The notes: generated by a model not told the origin, from the letters alone. A DNA stretch of 64,000 nt from Negativicoccus succinicivorans (GCF_018372215.1 NZ_JAHAJN010000002.1:1-64000), one strand, 5' to 3'; numbered from the stretch's first letter, positions 33,039 to 40,571 are shown. A program made the numbers and translations.

Positions 33039-33986
33039 TTATTTACCGTAATTTTTATCGGCTTTGACTTCGATGCGGAATGCGTTTTCACCCAGGAATA
33101 CGCGATCGACATCATATACGTCTTTGCCGTATTTCTGATCGAGATAGTATTCCACCGCGTCTTCCGCCTGATCGGAAAGCACATCGGGAGTTGCGCCATA
33201 CGTGTATTTACCGAGGATTTCCGTGATCGCCGCACGGTCTTCCGCCGGCAACGCTTTCGTGTAGTCCATCAGTTCCAGAACCGTATGCGTTTTGGCAGCG
33301 ACCGGTTGCGCCGGAACGACTGCCGCGCCCGGCGTTTTGTAATTGTCGTCGCCTTTGATCTGAACATCGTAAGCGCCATCTGCCACTTTTTTCACGTCGA
33401 CATCATAGAAGTCTTCGCCGTATTTCTGATCCAAGTAATGTTCCACGGCGTCCTCCGCGCGTTCCGCCAAGTTAGCGGCGCTGTCGCCGTACGTATAGTT
33501 GCCGAGAATCGCCGTGATCTGTTCACGATCCGCGGCGGCCATTTCATGCGTGAAGTCCGTCAACTGCAAAACGATACCGCCGTCAGCCAATACGGTCGAC
33601 GCAGGCACTGCAGCCGGTTCCGTCGGAGCGGTCGCTACGGTCGGTTCCGCCGGTGCGGGCGCAGGAACTTGGTGAGCATCGTTGGTAACGTAAATATTCA
33701 TGTGGTAGTCACTGACATCTTTGTCCGTATAGACAAAGTATTGACCTTCCCCATATTTTTGGTCCAAGAAATTCTGAATATCAGCTACCGCCTGATCCAC
33801 CGCGCCTTCACTGACGCCGCGTCCCAAGTAGGGTACCGCAATATCACCGGTGTGTTGTTTATCTTCAACGGTCAGCGTCTTGCTCTGGTCACGGAGATAA
33901 TACATGTCAACATCGTAATAGTTCGTCGCCATGGCGCTTGTGCCGATGGCCGCCAATACGGTTAATGCTAACGCTGTCTTTCTCAT
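33039..33986 (-). CDS. Secreted protein with three copies of an unassigned ~70-residue domain
   Basis: The ATG at 33986 follows GGAGG; the longer upstream frame is rejected. A signal peptide ends near SAMA-T (residue ~20). The 315-residue protein holds three related domains joined by Ala/Pro linkers, at about residues 35-100, 140-215 and 240-310. Domains 2 and 3 are close, sharing D(F/Y)T, a NYTYG/KYTYG turn, AEDAVE(H/Y)YLDQKYG and YDVD. Domain 1 is more divergent but keeps FLDQKYG. The neighbouring split gene ends with one further copy (ARKYGDHVFEVVF). I know no named family for this domain. The gene has its own promoter and a structured leader shared with the neighbour. Confidence 0.85.
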   Translation of the reverse strand: MRKTALALTVLAAIGTSAMATNYYDVDMYYLRDQSKTLTVEDKQHTGDIAVPYLGRGVSEGAVDQAVADIQNFLDQKYGEGQYFVYTDKDVSDYHMNIYVTNDAHQVPAPAPAEPTVATAPTEPAAVPASTVLADGGIVLQLTDFTHEMAAADREQITAILGNYTYGDSAANLAERAEDAVEHYLDQKYGEDFYDVDVKKVADGAYDVQIKGDDNYKTPGAAVVPAQPVAAKTHTVLELMDYTKALPAEDRAAITEILGKYTYGATPDVLSDQAEDAVEYYLDQKYGKDVYDVDRVFLGENAFRIEVKADKNYGK

Positions 33987-34007
33987 CTTCCAGCCTCCTT
34001 TGGCAAT

Positions 34008-34075
34008 GTCTGTCACTGTAATATAAAATTTTTCAGCGGATCGCAGGGACGATCAATTGCAAACAACGGACAGAC
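34008..34075 (-). promoter_or_regulatory. Structured leader motif, copy 1
   Basis: In the 5' UTR of the triple-repeat gene, GTCTGTC (34075-34069) pairs with GACAGAC (34014-34008) to enclose 68 bases. Inside is a hairpin, GATCG-TCCCTG-CGATC (34054-34039). The same frame with a different inner stem recurs at 35417-35487. See findings. Confidence 0.6.
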
Positions 34076-34109
34076 TTCTGCTGCTCACACTAATACATTG
34101 TATGCTTTT

Positions 34110-34138
34110 ATTATACATTTTCATGCCCAAAACGTCAA
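34110..34138 (-). promoter_or_regulatory. Promoter of the triple-repeat gene
   Basis: On the minus strand: TTGACG (34138-34133), 17 bases, TATAAT (34115-34110). The leader of about 120 bases includes structured motif copy 1. The remaining intergenic sequence up to 34335 shows nothing recognisable. Confidence 0.88.
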
Positions 34139-34335
34139 ATATCCGTTTTTGTTGCGCCATTTTTGAGCCAAAAACAAATCAAAGAAAATTTGTGCAGACG
34201 AGTTTTCCGATATCCGACACGTCAGTCGGAATGCGCCCGGAATATAATCTTACCCGAAAGCATTGGCGTAAAAATATTTTACTTTTTTACCGAGGGACTC
34301 ATTTATTTCCCAATGATAATCATAAAATTTTACAC

Positions 34336-34367
34336 AAAAAAACAGCTCCTTGCGGAGCCGTTTTTTT
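34336..34367 (-). terminator. Terminator after the split repeat-protein gene
   Basis: CGGCTCC and GGAGCTG (one G-U pair) close a GCAA loop and are flanked by A7 and T7, just past the stop at 34373. Confidence 0.9.
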
Positions 34368-34372
34368 ATTTG

Positions 34373-34837
34373 TTATTGCTGTTCTTTCGCAGCCTTCGTA
34401 TTCAAACGATGCTGCAAGTAGTTACGCCCGACCATAACCCGATACTGGACCTTGCCGTTATCCGACGTGACGAATACGACTTCAAATACATGATCGCCGT
34501 ATTTTCGAGCCAAATATTGCGCCGCCGCTTCACAAGCCTCTTTCGGCCGGCAGCCTTCAAAATAGCCGCGCAACTCTTTCTGATCCTGCGCGCTCAGACG
34601 TTTCGTGCAGTCCACTAACATCCCGCGCGAATCAGGTTGCGGCGGTACAATTTCCGCATCGTAAGCGCCGTTAAAATAGTTGGCATCGGCTTGCATGTAC
34701 TGCCCCATGCGCACGCCGTACTCATTGTAGTAGGCGCGTCCGTCGGTGTAACCGTTCGGCGTTTCACCGGTTTGACGCGGCTGTACGCCTTTCGCCGCCG
34801 GAATTACTTGTTCTTTTCGGAATTCGCTTGTTTTTTT
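34373..34837 (-). pseudogene. 3' part of the split repeat-protein gene (-1 frame)
   Basis: From the A8 run onward this frame encodes the natural continuation of the gene at 34804-35397: a linker, a third copy of the GYTDG-x-AYYNE-x-GVRMGQYMQADA repeat, then the C-terminal domain also found in the triple-repeat protein (LVDCTKRLSAQDQKELRG ... YLARKYGDHVFEVVF). It has no start codon with a ribosome site before the repeat; the first ATG (34714) lies inside it. It is thus the displaced end of a longer protein, read only if the ribosome or polymerase slips, or if the A run changes length. It could equally be a sequencing error. Confidence 0.75.
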
Positions 34838-35397
34838 TCCGGCGCTACCTGCGGCGGCACGTTCGGATAAAGATCTTTGTTTTCCGCCATCTTGTCCGTC
34901 ATCGGTCTGGCGTCCGGATCAAAGTAACGAGCATCCGCCTGCATGTATTGGCCCATGCGTACACCGTGTTCATTGTAGTATGCCTGACCATCGGTATAAC
35001 CGTTCATGGTTTGACCGGGAGCATACGGTTGTACGCCTTTCGCCATCGGTTTTACTTCCGGTTTTACTTCCTCTTTAACGTTCTTGTCTTGTTTTTCTTG
35101 CGGCGCTACCTGCGGCGGCACGTTCGGATAAAGATCTTTGTTTTCCGCCATCTTGTCCGTCATCGGTCTGGCATCCGGATCAAAGTAACGAGCGTCCGCC
35201 TGCATGTATTGACCCATGCGTACGCCGTGTTCATTGTAATACGCCTGACCGTCGGTATAACCGTTCATGGTTTGACCTGCGGCATACGGTTGCACACCTT
35301 GTGCCGCCGGCGTAGCCGGTACCTGAGCGTTGTCCGCGGCCAATACGCTGCCGCTGATTGCTGCCAATGCAGCCATTGCGAGTAATGTCTTTTTCAT
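34804..35397 (-). CDS. Secreted repeat protein, 5' part, frameshifted at an A8 run
   Basis: The ATG follows AAAGGAGG. A signal peptide ends near VLA-A (residue 20). The 197-residue product has two near-identical ~87-residue units, each holding GVQPYA-GQTMNGYTDGQAYYNEHGVRMGQYMQ, DARYFDPDARPMTDK and LYPNVPPQVAP. It stops after the second unit, a few codons past an A8 run at 34838-34831. With one more A (or a -1 slip at A-AAA-AAA) translation would continue into the third repeat and the C-terminal domain of 34373-34837. The two complete DNA repeat units have a period of 261 bases (34841-35043 and 35102-35300), so the DNA itself is prone to slippage or recombination. Function is unknown. Confidence 0.85.
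   Translation of the reverse strand: MKKTLLAMAALAAISGSVLAADNAQVPATPAAQGVQPYAAGQTMNGYTDGQAYYNEHGVRMGQYMQADARYFDPDARPMTDKMAENKDLYPNVPPQVAPQEKQDKNVKEEVKPEVKPMAKGVQPYAPGQTMNGYTDGQAYYNEHGVRMGQYMQADARYFDPDARPMTDKMAENKDLYPNVPPQVAPEKKQANSEKNK
34841..35300. repeat. Two ~200-bp direct repeats, period 261 bases
   Basis: The segments at about 34841-35043 and 35102-35300 are almost identical, including the AGATCTTTGT blocks at 34871 and 35132. They encode the two full repeat units of the secreted protein and are separated by a variable linker. Confidence 0.9.
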
Positions 35398-35416
35398 CTT
35401 GCTTCCTCCTTTATAC

Positions 35417-35487
35417 GTCTGTCACCGGAATAAAAATTCCTTTCGGCGGACCGCCAATGCGATCCATTTTCCAATCACCGGACAGAC
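35417..35487 (-). promoter_or_regulatory. Structured leader motif, copy 2
   Basis: GTCTGTC (35487-35481) pairs with GACAGAC (35423-35417) to enclose 71 bases. The inner hairpin is GGATCGC-ATTG-GCGGTCC (35465-35448, one G-U pair). The outer stem is identical to copy 1, and the inner stem differs in sequence but still pairs. Confidence 0.6.
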
Positions 35488-35501
35488 CCTTTGCTACTTT
35501 C

Positions 35502-35530
35502 ATTATACGTTTCGTACCAAAAAGCGTCAA
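35502..35530 (-). promoter_or_regulatory. Promoter of the split repeat-protein gene
   Basis: On the minus strand: TTGACG (35530-35525), 17 bases, TATAAT (35507-35502). It is the same promoter layout as for the triple-repeat gene. The stretch 35531-35703 holds nothing recognisable. Confidence 0.88.
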
Positions 35531-35703
35531 ATATTCCTTCCGTTAAAAGCAAATAAATCGTTTCGGCCGCCGCGTCTAACCGTTTGTTTTTTCGATCCGC
35601 CATCATCTCGGCCACGACTCTTCACCACGCCCCTTTTGGGTCACAAAGCCGCATTTCACGCTTGGATGCAACGCGCTCTTTTTGTCTGTCAAATGAGGAC
35701 AAC

Positions 35704-35732
35704 TTGACGGACTTTTTATATTTTGTGATAAT
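35704..35732 (+). promoter_or_regulatory. Promoter of xpt
   Basis: TTGACG (35704-35709), 17 bases, GATAAT (35727-35732). The ~55-base leader contains no purine riboswitch core. Confidence 0.7.
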
Positions 35733-35794
35733 CTGAATTAACATCATGTGCGTATAGCAGGCACGCGTCACCAATGTAGCGGAAAGAGGTCAGC

Positions 35795-36367
35795 ATGAAT
35801 CAGTTAGAAACAAAAATCCAAACCGAAGGGCGCATTATTGATAACCGCATTTTGAAGGTCGACAGCTTTATCAATCAGCAGCTCGATCCCGATATCTATC
35901 GGGAAATCGGCGTGCGCATGGCGGCGCAGTTCGCGCAAAGCAATGTCACCCGTATTTTGACGATCGAAGCCAGCGGCATCGCGGTGGCGCTCGCGACAGC
36001 GTACGAATTGCATTGCCCCGTCGTCTTCGCCCGAAAGCAAAAGCAAAGCGCGTTCAGCGATGAACTCTATGTGACGAAAATTCATTCATACACTAAAAAC
36101 ACGGATTACCATGTGACTGTCTCCAAAGAGTTTTTACCCGCGGGAGAATCGGTGCTGATTGTCGATGACTTTCTCGCGCGCGGGGAAGCGAGCTTCGGTC
36201 TGGCGCGCCTGGTCGAAACTTCCGGTTCCAAGGTCGCCGGCATCGGTATCGTGATCGAAAAAAGTTTCCAGCCGGGCGGCCGACTGCTGCGCGAGGCCGG
36301 TTACGATTTACATTCGCTCGTGAAAATTAAAGCTTTTACGAATAACCAAGTCGTTTTTGACGAGTAA
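35795..36367 (+). CDS. xpt: Xanthine phosphoribosyltransferase
   Basis: Xpt converts xanthine and PRPP to XMP in purine salvage. The start follows GAAAGAGG. The 190-residue protein matches the family closely: ILKVDSFINQQLDPDIYREIG, TIEASGIAVA, PVVFARKQKQSA, then the PRPP loop VLIVDDFLARGEA and GIGIVIEKSFQPGGRLL. It is cytoplasmic. The membrane gene trhA starts 33 bases downstream, so the two may share a transcript. It complements the purine permease and pur operon elsewhere in the window. Confidence 0.95.
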   Translation: MNQLETKIQTEGRIIDNRILKVDSFINQQLDPDIYREIGVRMAAQFAQSNVTRILTIEASGIAVALATAYELHCPVVFARKQKQSAFSDELYVTKIHSYTKNTDYHVTVSKEFLPAGESVLIVDDFLARGEASFGLARLVETSGSKVAGIGIVIEKSFQPGGRLLREAGYDLHSLVKIKAFTNNQVVFDE

Positions 36368-36400
36368 CGAAATACACAGTTTTTTTGCGGGGAGGTTTCC

Positions 36401-37051
36401 ATGACACGTGAACTTCGCGCGGAAATCGGTAATATCGCCACCCATGCGGTCGGCATCATCATGAGTATCCTCACGCTCGGTCTCGGCGTTTGGTCGCTTT
36501 GGCAGTTCCGCGCCGCGCCGCTTGCGCACGCCGCGCTTTGGGTATACGGTCTGTGCGCGGTCGCATTGTATACCGCTAGCACCGTGTACCACAGTTTATT
36601 CGCCGCGCCGTTGGCGCGCAAAGTGGCACGTCGCTTTGACCATGCCGCGATTTATCTGATGATCGCCGGCTCGTACACGCCGTTTTTATGGATTGCGATG
36701 CACAACCGCGGCGGTTTCACCTGGAGTATTATCATTTGGGTGGTCGCCATTGTCGGGATCATTTTCAAAGTCTTTTATGCGGGACGCTTCAAAACGATCT
36801 CCACGCTTTTATACCTGGCGATGGGCTGGCTCGCCGTCGTCATGTGGCCGGATCTGACCGCGTCCCTGCCGCCTGCCGCGATTCATTTATTGCTCGCCGG
36901 CGGCGTCGTCTATACGTTGGGAAGTATTTTTTATCTCTGGCAAAAACTTCCTTACCAGCACGTCATCTGGCACGTCTGCGTGTTGGCGGGAAGCATTCTT
37001 CAGTGGCTCGCCATTCAGCTGTATGTACTACCTTTGGGAGGACTGCTTTGA
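36401..37051 (+). CDS. trhA: PAQR-family membrane homeostasis protein TrhA (hemolysin III)
   Basis: TrhA proteins adjust membrane fluidity, and the older name hemolysin III is misleading. The 216-residue protein has seven hydrophobic helices. The metal-binding residues of the PAQR fold are visible: Ser/His in TASTVYHSLF, FDHAAIYLMIAGSYTPF, and the paired His in YQHVIWHVCVLAG. The start follows GGGGAGG. Its stop overlaps the TTG start of tadA. Confidence 0.92.
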   Translation: MTRELRAEIGNIATHAVGIIMSILTLGLGVWSLWQFRAAPLAHAALWVYGLCAVALYTASTVYHSLFAAPLARKVARRFDHAAIYLMIAGSYTPFLWIAMHNRGGFTWSIIIWVVAIVGIIFKVFYAGRFKTISTLLYLAMGWLAVVMWPDLTASLPPAAIHLLLAGGVVYTLGSIFYLWQKLPYQHVIWHVCVLAGSILQWLAIQLYVLPLGGLL

Positions 37052-37518
37052 GCGACGAACAGTTTATGCGCCAAGCGTTGGCGCTCGCGGATCGCGCCGC
37101 CTCCGTGGGAGAAATTCCCATCGGCGCTATTGTCGTCTGTGACGGCAAGGTGGTCGGCAGCGGTTACAATTTGCGCGAATCCATTCCCGACGCCACCGCG
37201 CACGCGGAAATGATCGCGTTGCAGGAAGCTTGCAAAAACTTGCAGCGCTGGCGGCTTTCCGACTGCACGCTCTACGTCACGATTGAACCTTGCCCCATGT
37301 GCGCGGGCGCGATCGTCAACAGCCGCATCAAGCGGCTTGTCTACGGCGCCGCCGACAGCAAAGCGGGCGGCGTCGAAAGTATTTTTCGCATCGCGGATCA
37401 TGACGCGCTTAACCACCAAGTCGAAATCCGCGCCGGCGTGTTGGAAGACGAGTGCCGGCAAAAAATGAAAGATTTCTTCCGCGCCCGCCGCGCCGCCAAA
37501 AGCGCTGACGAGAAATAA
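37048..37518 (+). CDS. tadA: tRNA-specific adenosine deaminase TadA
   Basis: TadA converts A34 to inosine in tRNA-Arg. The TTG at 37048 lies 6 bases after GGGAGG and overlaps the trhA stop (TTGA). This start gives the expected N-terminus SDEQFMRQALALADRAASVGEIPIGAIVV, 156 residues in all. The zinc deaminase motifs are HAE (TAHAEMIALQEA) and P-C-P-M-C (EPCPMCAGAIV). A basic tail follows. It lies about 100 bases before a tRNA-Ser gene, as in many Firmicutes. Confidence 0.94.
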   Translation: MSDEQFMRQALALADRAASVGEIPIGAIVVCDGKVVGSGYNLRESIPDATAHAEMIALQEACKNLQRWRLSDCTLYVTIEPCPMCAGAIVNSRIKRLVYGAADSKAGGVESIFRIADHDALNHQVEIRAGVLEDECRQKMKDFFRARRAAKSADEK

Positions 37519-37552
37519 AAAACGGCCGCATTACGCTGCCATGAAAACAAAA

Positions 37553-37582
37553 TTGACTTCATTCTTACCGTTATGGTAAAAT
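37553..37582 (+). promoter_or_regulatory. Promoter of tRNA-Ser(CGA)
   Basis: TTGACT (37553-37558), 18 bases, TAAAAT (37577-37582), 36 bases before the tRNA. Confidence 0.75.
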
Positions 37583-37618
37583 ATTTTTATCGTTTGGTGC
37601 AGATGCGCTGAACGATAG

Positions 37619-37710
37619 GGAGAGGTGTCCGAGCTGGCCGAAGGAGCCTGACTCGAAATCAGGTAGGCGGCAACCCCGTCTCGTGGGTTCAAATCCCACC
37701 CTCTCCGCCA
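37619..37710 (+). tRNA. tRNA-Ser (CGA)
   Basis: The acceptor stem GGAGAGG pairs with CCTCTCC. The anticodon arm CCTGA-CTCGAAA-TCAGG gives CGA. A long variable arm, typical of Ser, lies between positions 37666 and 37683. The 3' CCA is encoded (37708-37710). Confidence 0.95.
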
Positions 37711-37719
37711 CGAAGATAC

Positions 37720-37743
37720 GCGCGACGATGTCGCGCTTTTTTA
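37720..37743 (+). terminator. Terminator after tRNA-Ser
   Basis: GCGCGAC-GAT-GTCGCGC followed by T6. Confidence 0.9.
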
Positions 37744-37765
37744 TTTATAAAAATGCGTGTACACA

Positions 37766-37796
37766 AAAACGCACGGCCGCGGCCGCGCGTTTTTCA
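37766..37796 (-). terminator. GC-rich hairpin after the 93-residue gene
   Basis: AAAAACGC...CGGCC and GGCCG...GCGTTTTT form a near-perfect hairpin with flanking A and T runs. It lies about 35 bases past the stop of the small minus-strand gene and probably ends it. Confidence 0.75.
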
Positions 37797-37831
37797 GGGG
37801 GTACTGCTGAGCAAATTATAATCCCCTTCCT

Positions 37832-38113
37832 TTAGGGCAAAAAGTCTTTTAACTTGTTCAAAGTTTCGTTGTTACCGAGTGCGGCACCAAGTTGCTGTCC
37901 CGATGTTATAACCATTTGCGTCATTTCCTGCGTCTGTTCTTCCGTGAGCGGCGCGCCGGTTACTTTCGCGCCGACCGTTTCGACCAGGGAACGAACTTCC
38001 GCTTCGTAATCCGACTGATTGATTTCGCCGGCTTTAAAACGACGATACAAGTCCTGTACTTTTTCCATATCGATTTGATCGGTCAGTTGACGCAACATTT
38101 CCATTTTCTCCAT
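37832..38113 (-). CDS. Small acidic helical protein of unknown function
   Basis: The ATG at 38113 follows AAAGGAG with 8-base spacing; a longer upstream frame is rejected. The 93-residue product (MEKMEMLRQLTDQIDMEKVQ...) is mostly charged and Gln-rich helix with no signal peptide or membrane segment. Two Thr-Gln rich turns (EEQTQEMTQ) and an Asn/Leu C-terminus are the only notable features. I recognise no family. It has a clear ribosome site, an extended -10 (TGATATAAT) upstream around 38195-38203 and its own terminator, so it looks like a real single-gene unit. Confidence 0.7.
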   Translation of the reverse strand: MEKMEMLRQLTDQIDMEKVQDLYRRFKAGEINQSDYEAEVRSLVETVGAKVTGAPLTEEQTQEMTQMVITSGQQLGAALGNNETLNKLKDFLP

Positions 38114-38293
38114 ACGCCTCACTCCTTTGTAGAACGGCCGCCCCGTTGCCGCGTTCGGGCGACAGATAATACAGATCACGCGGCTTCACCTGTATTATAT
38201 CACCGGTAGCCGGCTCGAAACGGAACTTGCCGTTTCATACGGGTAAGGTTACAATAAAGAAAAAGCAAATTTTTACAGCCAAAAGGAGATAAT

Positions 38294-38749
38294 ATGCTTC
38301 ATTTTTCAAAATGGACCGGCGTAGTGTTGGCGGCTCTGCTTTGGGTCGGCGCAAGCGCGCAGGCGATGAATGAGCCCTGGCAGGGAAATCCCGAATATCC
38401 GTTCATTGTGGCTCATGATAATGTGGTCGTTTATCAGGACAACGCGTCACTGAAGTTCCTGCAATTTACGCCGGAAGGCGTGATGTGGCGCATTGATCTG
38501 GTGACGGTTTTGCCGGCCGCCGATCCGAACTCGATTGCGCGCGTCGATCGGATTTGGTATCGCAAAATAAATGATGAGCCGCTGGATCGCGTCTACGTCA
38601 AACTCAAAGAGTATGCCCCTTGGGGTCTGCTTGATCTCACGAATACCGGCGCTTATAATTTGTTGCTGCGCGAAGGTTTCCTTGCCAGCTGGAATTTGGT
38701 GTACGGCTATCCGTATCCGATCCCGCGCGCCGTGTTTGACAACAAATAA
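38294..38749 (+). CDS. Small secreted protein of unknown function
   Basis: An AAAAGGAGA site precedes the ATG. The 151-residue protein has a signal peptide cleaved near AQA-M (residue ~24). The mature part begins NEPWQGNPEYPFIVAHDNVVVYQD. It holds an aromatic, Trp- and Tyr-rich beta-type sequence with VDRIWYRK in the centre and ends GYPYPIPRAVFDNK. No cysteines or metal motifs are visible. It is probably periplasmic. It resembles small lineage-specific proteins of Negativicutes, but I cannot name a family. It ends at a bidirectional terminator shared with the converging gene. Confidence 0.75.
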   Translation: MLHFSKWTGVVLAALLWVGASAQAMNEPWQGNPEYPFIVAHDNVVVYQDNASLKFLQFTPEGVMWRIDLVTVLPAADPNSIARVDRIWYRKINDEPLDRVYVKLKEYAPWGLLDLTNTGAYNLLLREGFLASWNLVYGYPYPIPRAVFDNK

Positions 38750-38764
38750 ATCGGGATACGAAAT

Positions 38765-38794
38765 AAAAAAGCACCTCGCGCGAGGTGCTTTTTT
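38765..38794. terminator. Bidirectional terminator
   Basis: AAAAAAGCACCTCG-CG-CGAGGTGCTTTTTT lies between two converging secreted-protein genes. Confidence 0.92.
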
Positions 38795-38810
38795 ATTTCG
38801 TGTTTTATGA

Positions 38811-39707
38811 TTATTTGTCGGCCGGTGCCAAGACCCGCCAAATGTCTTCGATGACTTTCGCCGGTGCATAGGTCGTACCGTCTTCGACCACAATGTGCTC
38901 GACGGTCGAGGTTTCACCGTTCGCCATAAATTGCGCCTGTTCGGCCGCCGGATGCAAGACGATTTCCACAACCTCAGCGTCGCGCGTAATACTGATGGTG
39001 CGCGTTGCATCATTCCAACCGATGTCGGCGCCCGCTTGCGTCAACGCGTCGCGCAAGGCGTAAACTTGCGTGCCGTCAGAGAGCGTCTTCGCCGTGCCGA
39101 GATCGATTTTGTCTGCGTCCGCTTTAGCCGTATCCGCAGAGTCGGCCGGCGTCGCCATCGTGACTTTGCCGAAAATCCAAACCCGCTCCGGATTGGTTTG
39201 CGGCGGAAGGCTCAATGTCGCGGTCGTGTAGAGCACAAGCAGCGGATTTCCCAATACGTATTTAGTTGGGACCGCCTGCCCCGTAAGATCGGTCACTTTG
39301 TCCGGCACGTTGAGGACCACCAAACGTTCATGAGCGCCGCTGCCGTTTTTCGCAAAATAATCCAAGTCGACAGCGTACTTGCTGTCCGGATGAGCAACCA
39401 GCAAAGCCGGTTTCTTAGCGGCTTCTTGCTTGTCCGCAGCCCGCGTGAAAAATTGGATATCGTCCCCCTTTTTCCACGCGACTTTGTCGGCCGCGACGAA
39501 TTCCCCCGTCGCGGCATCCACGACGCGAATACCTTGCGTCGGAACTTGCGCTTTTTCCTTTTTCCCTTGTACCGTCAGCACGCCGCCGTCTTTCACTTCC
39601 ACGATCTGCGCGCGCTGCATCATGTAGCCGAGGGCTTGCGCCTGCGCTGCCGCCGGCATGGCGAACGCCACCAGCAAGGCCATGACTAACCAACCGATTC
39701 GTTTCAT
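38811..39707 (-). CDS. Secreted protein with C-terminal copper-amine-oxidase-N (stalk) domain
   Basis: The 298-residue protein has a signal peptide (cleavage near AQA-Q, residue ~23). An N-terminal beta-rich part follows (about residues 30-190), with RAQIVEVKDGGVLTVQG and a Lys-rich linker region. The last ~85 residues match the stalk domain (PF07833 type): GTQVYALRDALTQAGADIGWNDATRTISITRD, then a second half, VEHIVVEDGTTYAPAKVIEDIW. Such domains are typical of Firmicute surface proteins. It contains no SLH repeat, so the mode of attachment is unclear. It is a single-gene unit. Confidence 0.75.
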   Translation of the reverse strand: MKRIGWLVMALLVAFAMPAAAQAQALGYMMQRAQIVEVKDGGVLTVQGKKEKAQVPTQGIRVVDAATGEFVAADKVAWKKGDDIQFFTRAADKQEAAKKPALLVAHPDSKYAVDLDYFAKNGSGAHERLVVLNVPDKVTDLTGQAVPTKYVLGNPLLVLYTTATLSLPPQTNPERVWIFGKVTMATPADSADTAKADADKIDLGTAKTLSDGTQVYALRDALTQAGADIGWNDATRTISITRDAEVVEIVLHPAAEQAQFMANGETSTVEHIVVEDGTTYAPAKVIEDIWRVLAPADK

Positions 39708-39794
39708 AGTATCCTCCTTTTGCGATCTTGTCGCTTTATGTCATCGTACCATACCTGTTTCATAAAGCGTTTAAGAGGACGTTAAAAACATTTT

Positions 39795-40394
39795 TCAGAT
39801 ACGTGTCGTCGCGGCGGCGCTTTTTTGCATTTTACCGCGATCGCGGATCAGCGCTTGCGTCAACTCCGGCAAAGCGCGGCGCACGGCGGGATACAAAACG
39901 GCCAACAGAATAAATGTCGCCGGCGCGCACAAGATGCTGGCAATGAATACGTTGCCGGCGGAACCGACCGCCATCGGGAACGGATAGCCCAGCACAAAAT
40001 ATTTGAACGTCGAGCGAATCAGCGGTTCGACCAGCGCGAAAATCGTGAACGCCACCGCCGAAACCGTCAGCGCCATCCATTTCGTTTCTCCGTAGCGCGC
40101 TCGCCACCAATCCGCGCCCGCGCCGGCCAGGTATCCGAGCACCGCGAACGACAGAAAAGTCGGCAACGCGCTCGTTACGTAACCCGCCAACAGATCTGCC
40201 ATCGTCAGTCCGACAGCGCCGGCGAGCGCGCCGTACCAACGACCGGTGAGTAACGCGCCGATCAAAATAAAGGTATAGCCGAAATAAACTTTACCGGTCA
40301 GGCCGAAAGCCATCGGCACCTCAATGCGCAAGTACACGAAACAAATCAATGCGGCGGCCGCCATCAGCGCCGCCACGGTCATACGTCGATGCAT
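39795..40394 (-). CDS. ECF transporter S component (vitamin-type substrate-binding subunit)
   Basis: The ATG at 40394 has AAGGGG 8 bases upstream. The ATG at 40400 is too close to that site. The ~199-residue membrane protein has about six helices and the fold pattern of small ECF S components: LRIEVPMAFGLTGKVYFGYTFILIGALLTGRWYGALAGAVGLTMADLL. The substrate is probably a vitamin or metal cofactor and cannot be read from sequence. The shared energising module (EcfA/A'/T) is not in the window. The leader is only about 40 bases, too short for a riboswitch. Confidence 0.75.
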   Translation of the reverse strand: MHRRMTVAALMAAAALICFVYLRIEVPMAFGLTGKVYFGYTFILIGALLTGRWYGALAGAVGLTMADLLAGYVTSALPTFLSFAVLGYLAGAGADWWRARYGETKWMALTVSAVAFTIFALVEPLIRSTFKYFVLGYPFPMAVGSAGNVFIASILCAPATFILLAVLYPAVRRALPELTQALIRDRGKMQKSAAATTRI

Positions 40395-40437
40395 AAACAT
40401 TACCCCTTTTCGTAAAATTTTACCGTTTCTTTACTCA

Positions 40438-40466
40438 ACTATACGGGGTAAACTGACCGCCGACAA
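40438..40466 (-). promoter_or_regulatory. Promoter of the ECF S component gene
   Basis: On the minus strand: TTGTCG (40466-40461), 17 bases, TATAGT (40443-40438). Confidence 0.65.
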
Positions 40467-40543
40467 GGACAGACCGCATGTACTTCTCATGACAGATTTT
40501 ATTGGCCTGCGCTTTTTATCGCATACGAGAGAAATGAACCAAT

Positions 40544-40571
40544 AAAAAAGACCGCCGCAGCGGTCTTTTTA
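40544..40571 (-). terminator. Terminator after the EF-G paralogue
   Basis: AAAGACCGC-CGCA-GCGGTCTTT with flanking A and T runs, next to the stop at 40576. Confidence 0.9.

Noticed and set aside
34841..35300. The 261-base direct repeats as a mobile element or CRISPR array
   Set aside because: They are in-frame coding repeats of a secreted protein, too long and too few for CRISPR, with no terminal inverted repeats or transposase.
40395..40470. Vitamin riboswitch (folate or similar) before the ECF S component
   Set aside because: The predicted leader is only about 40 bases and shows no known aptamer core.
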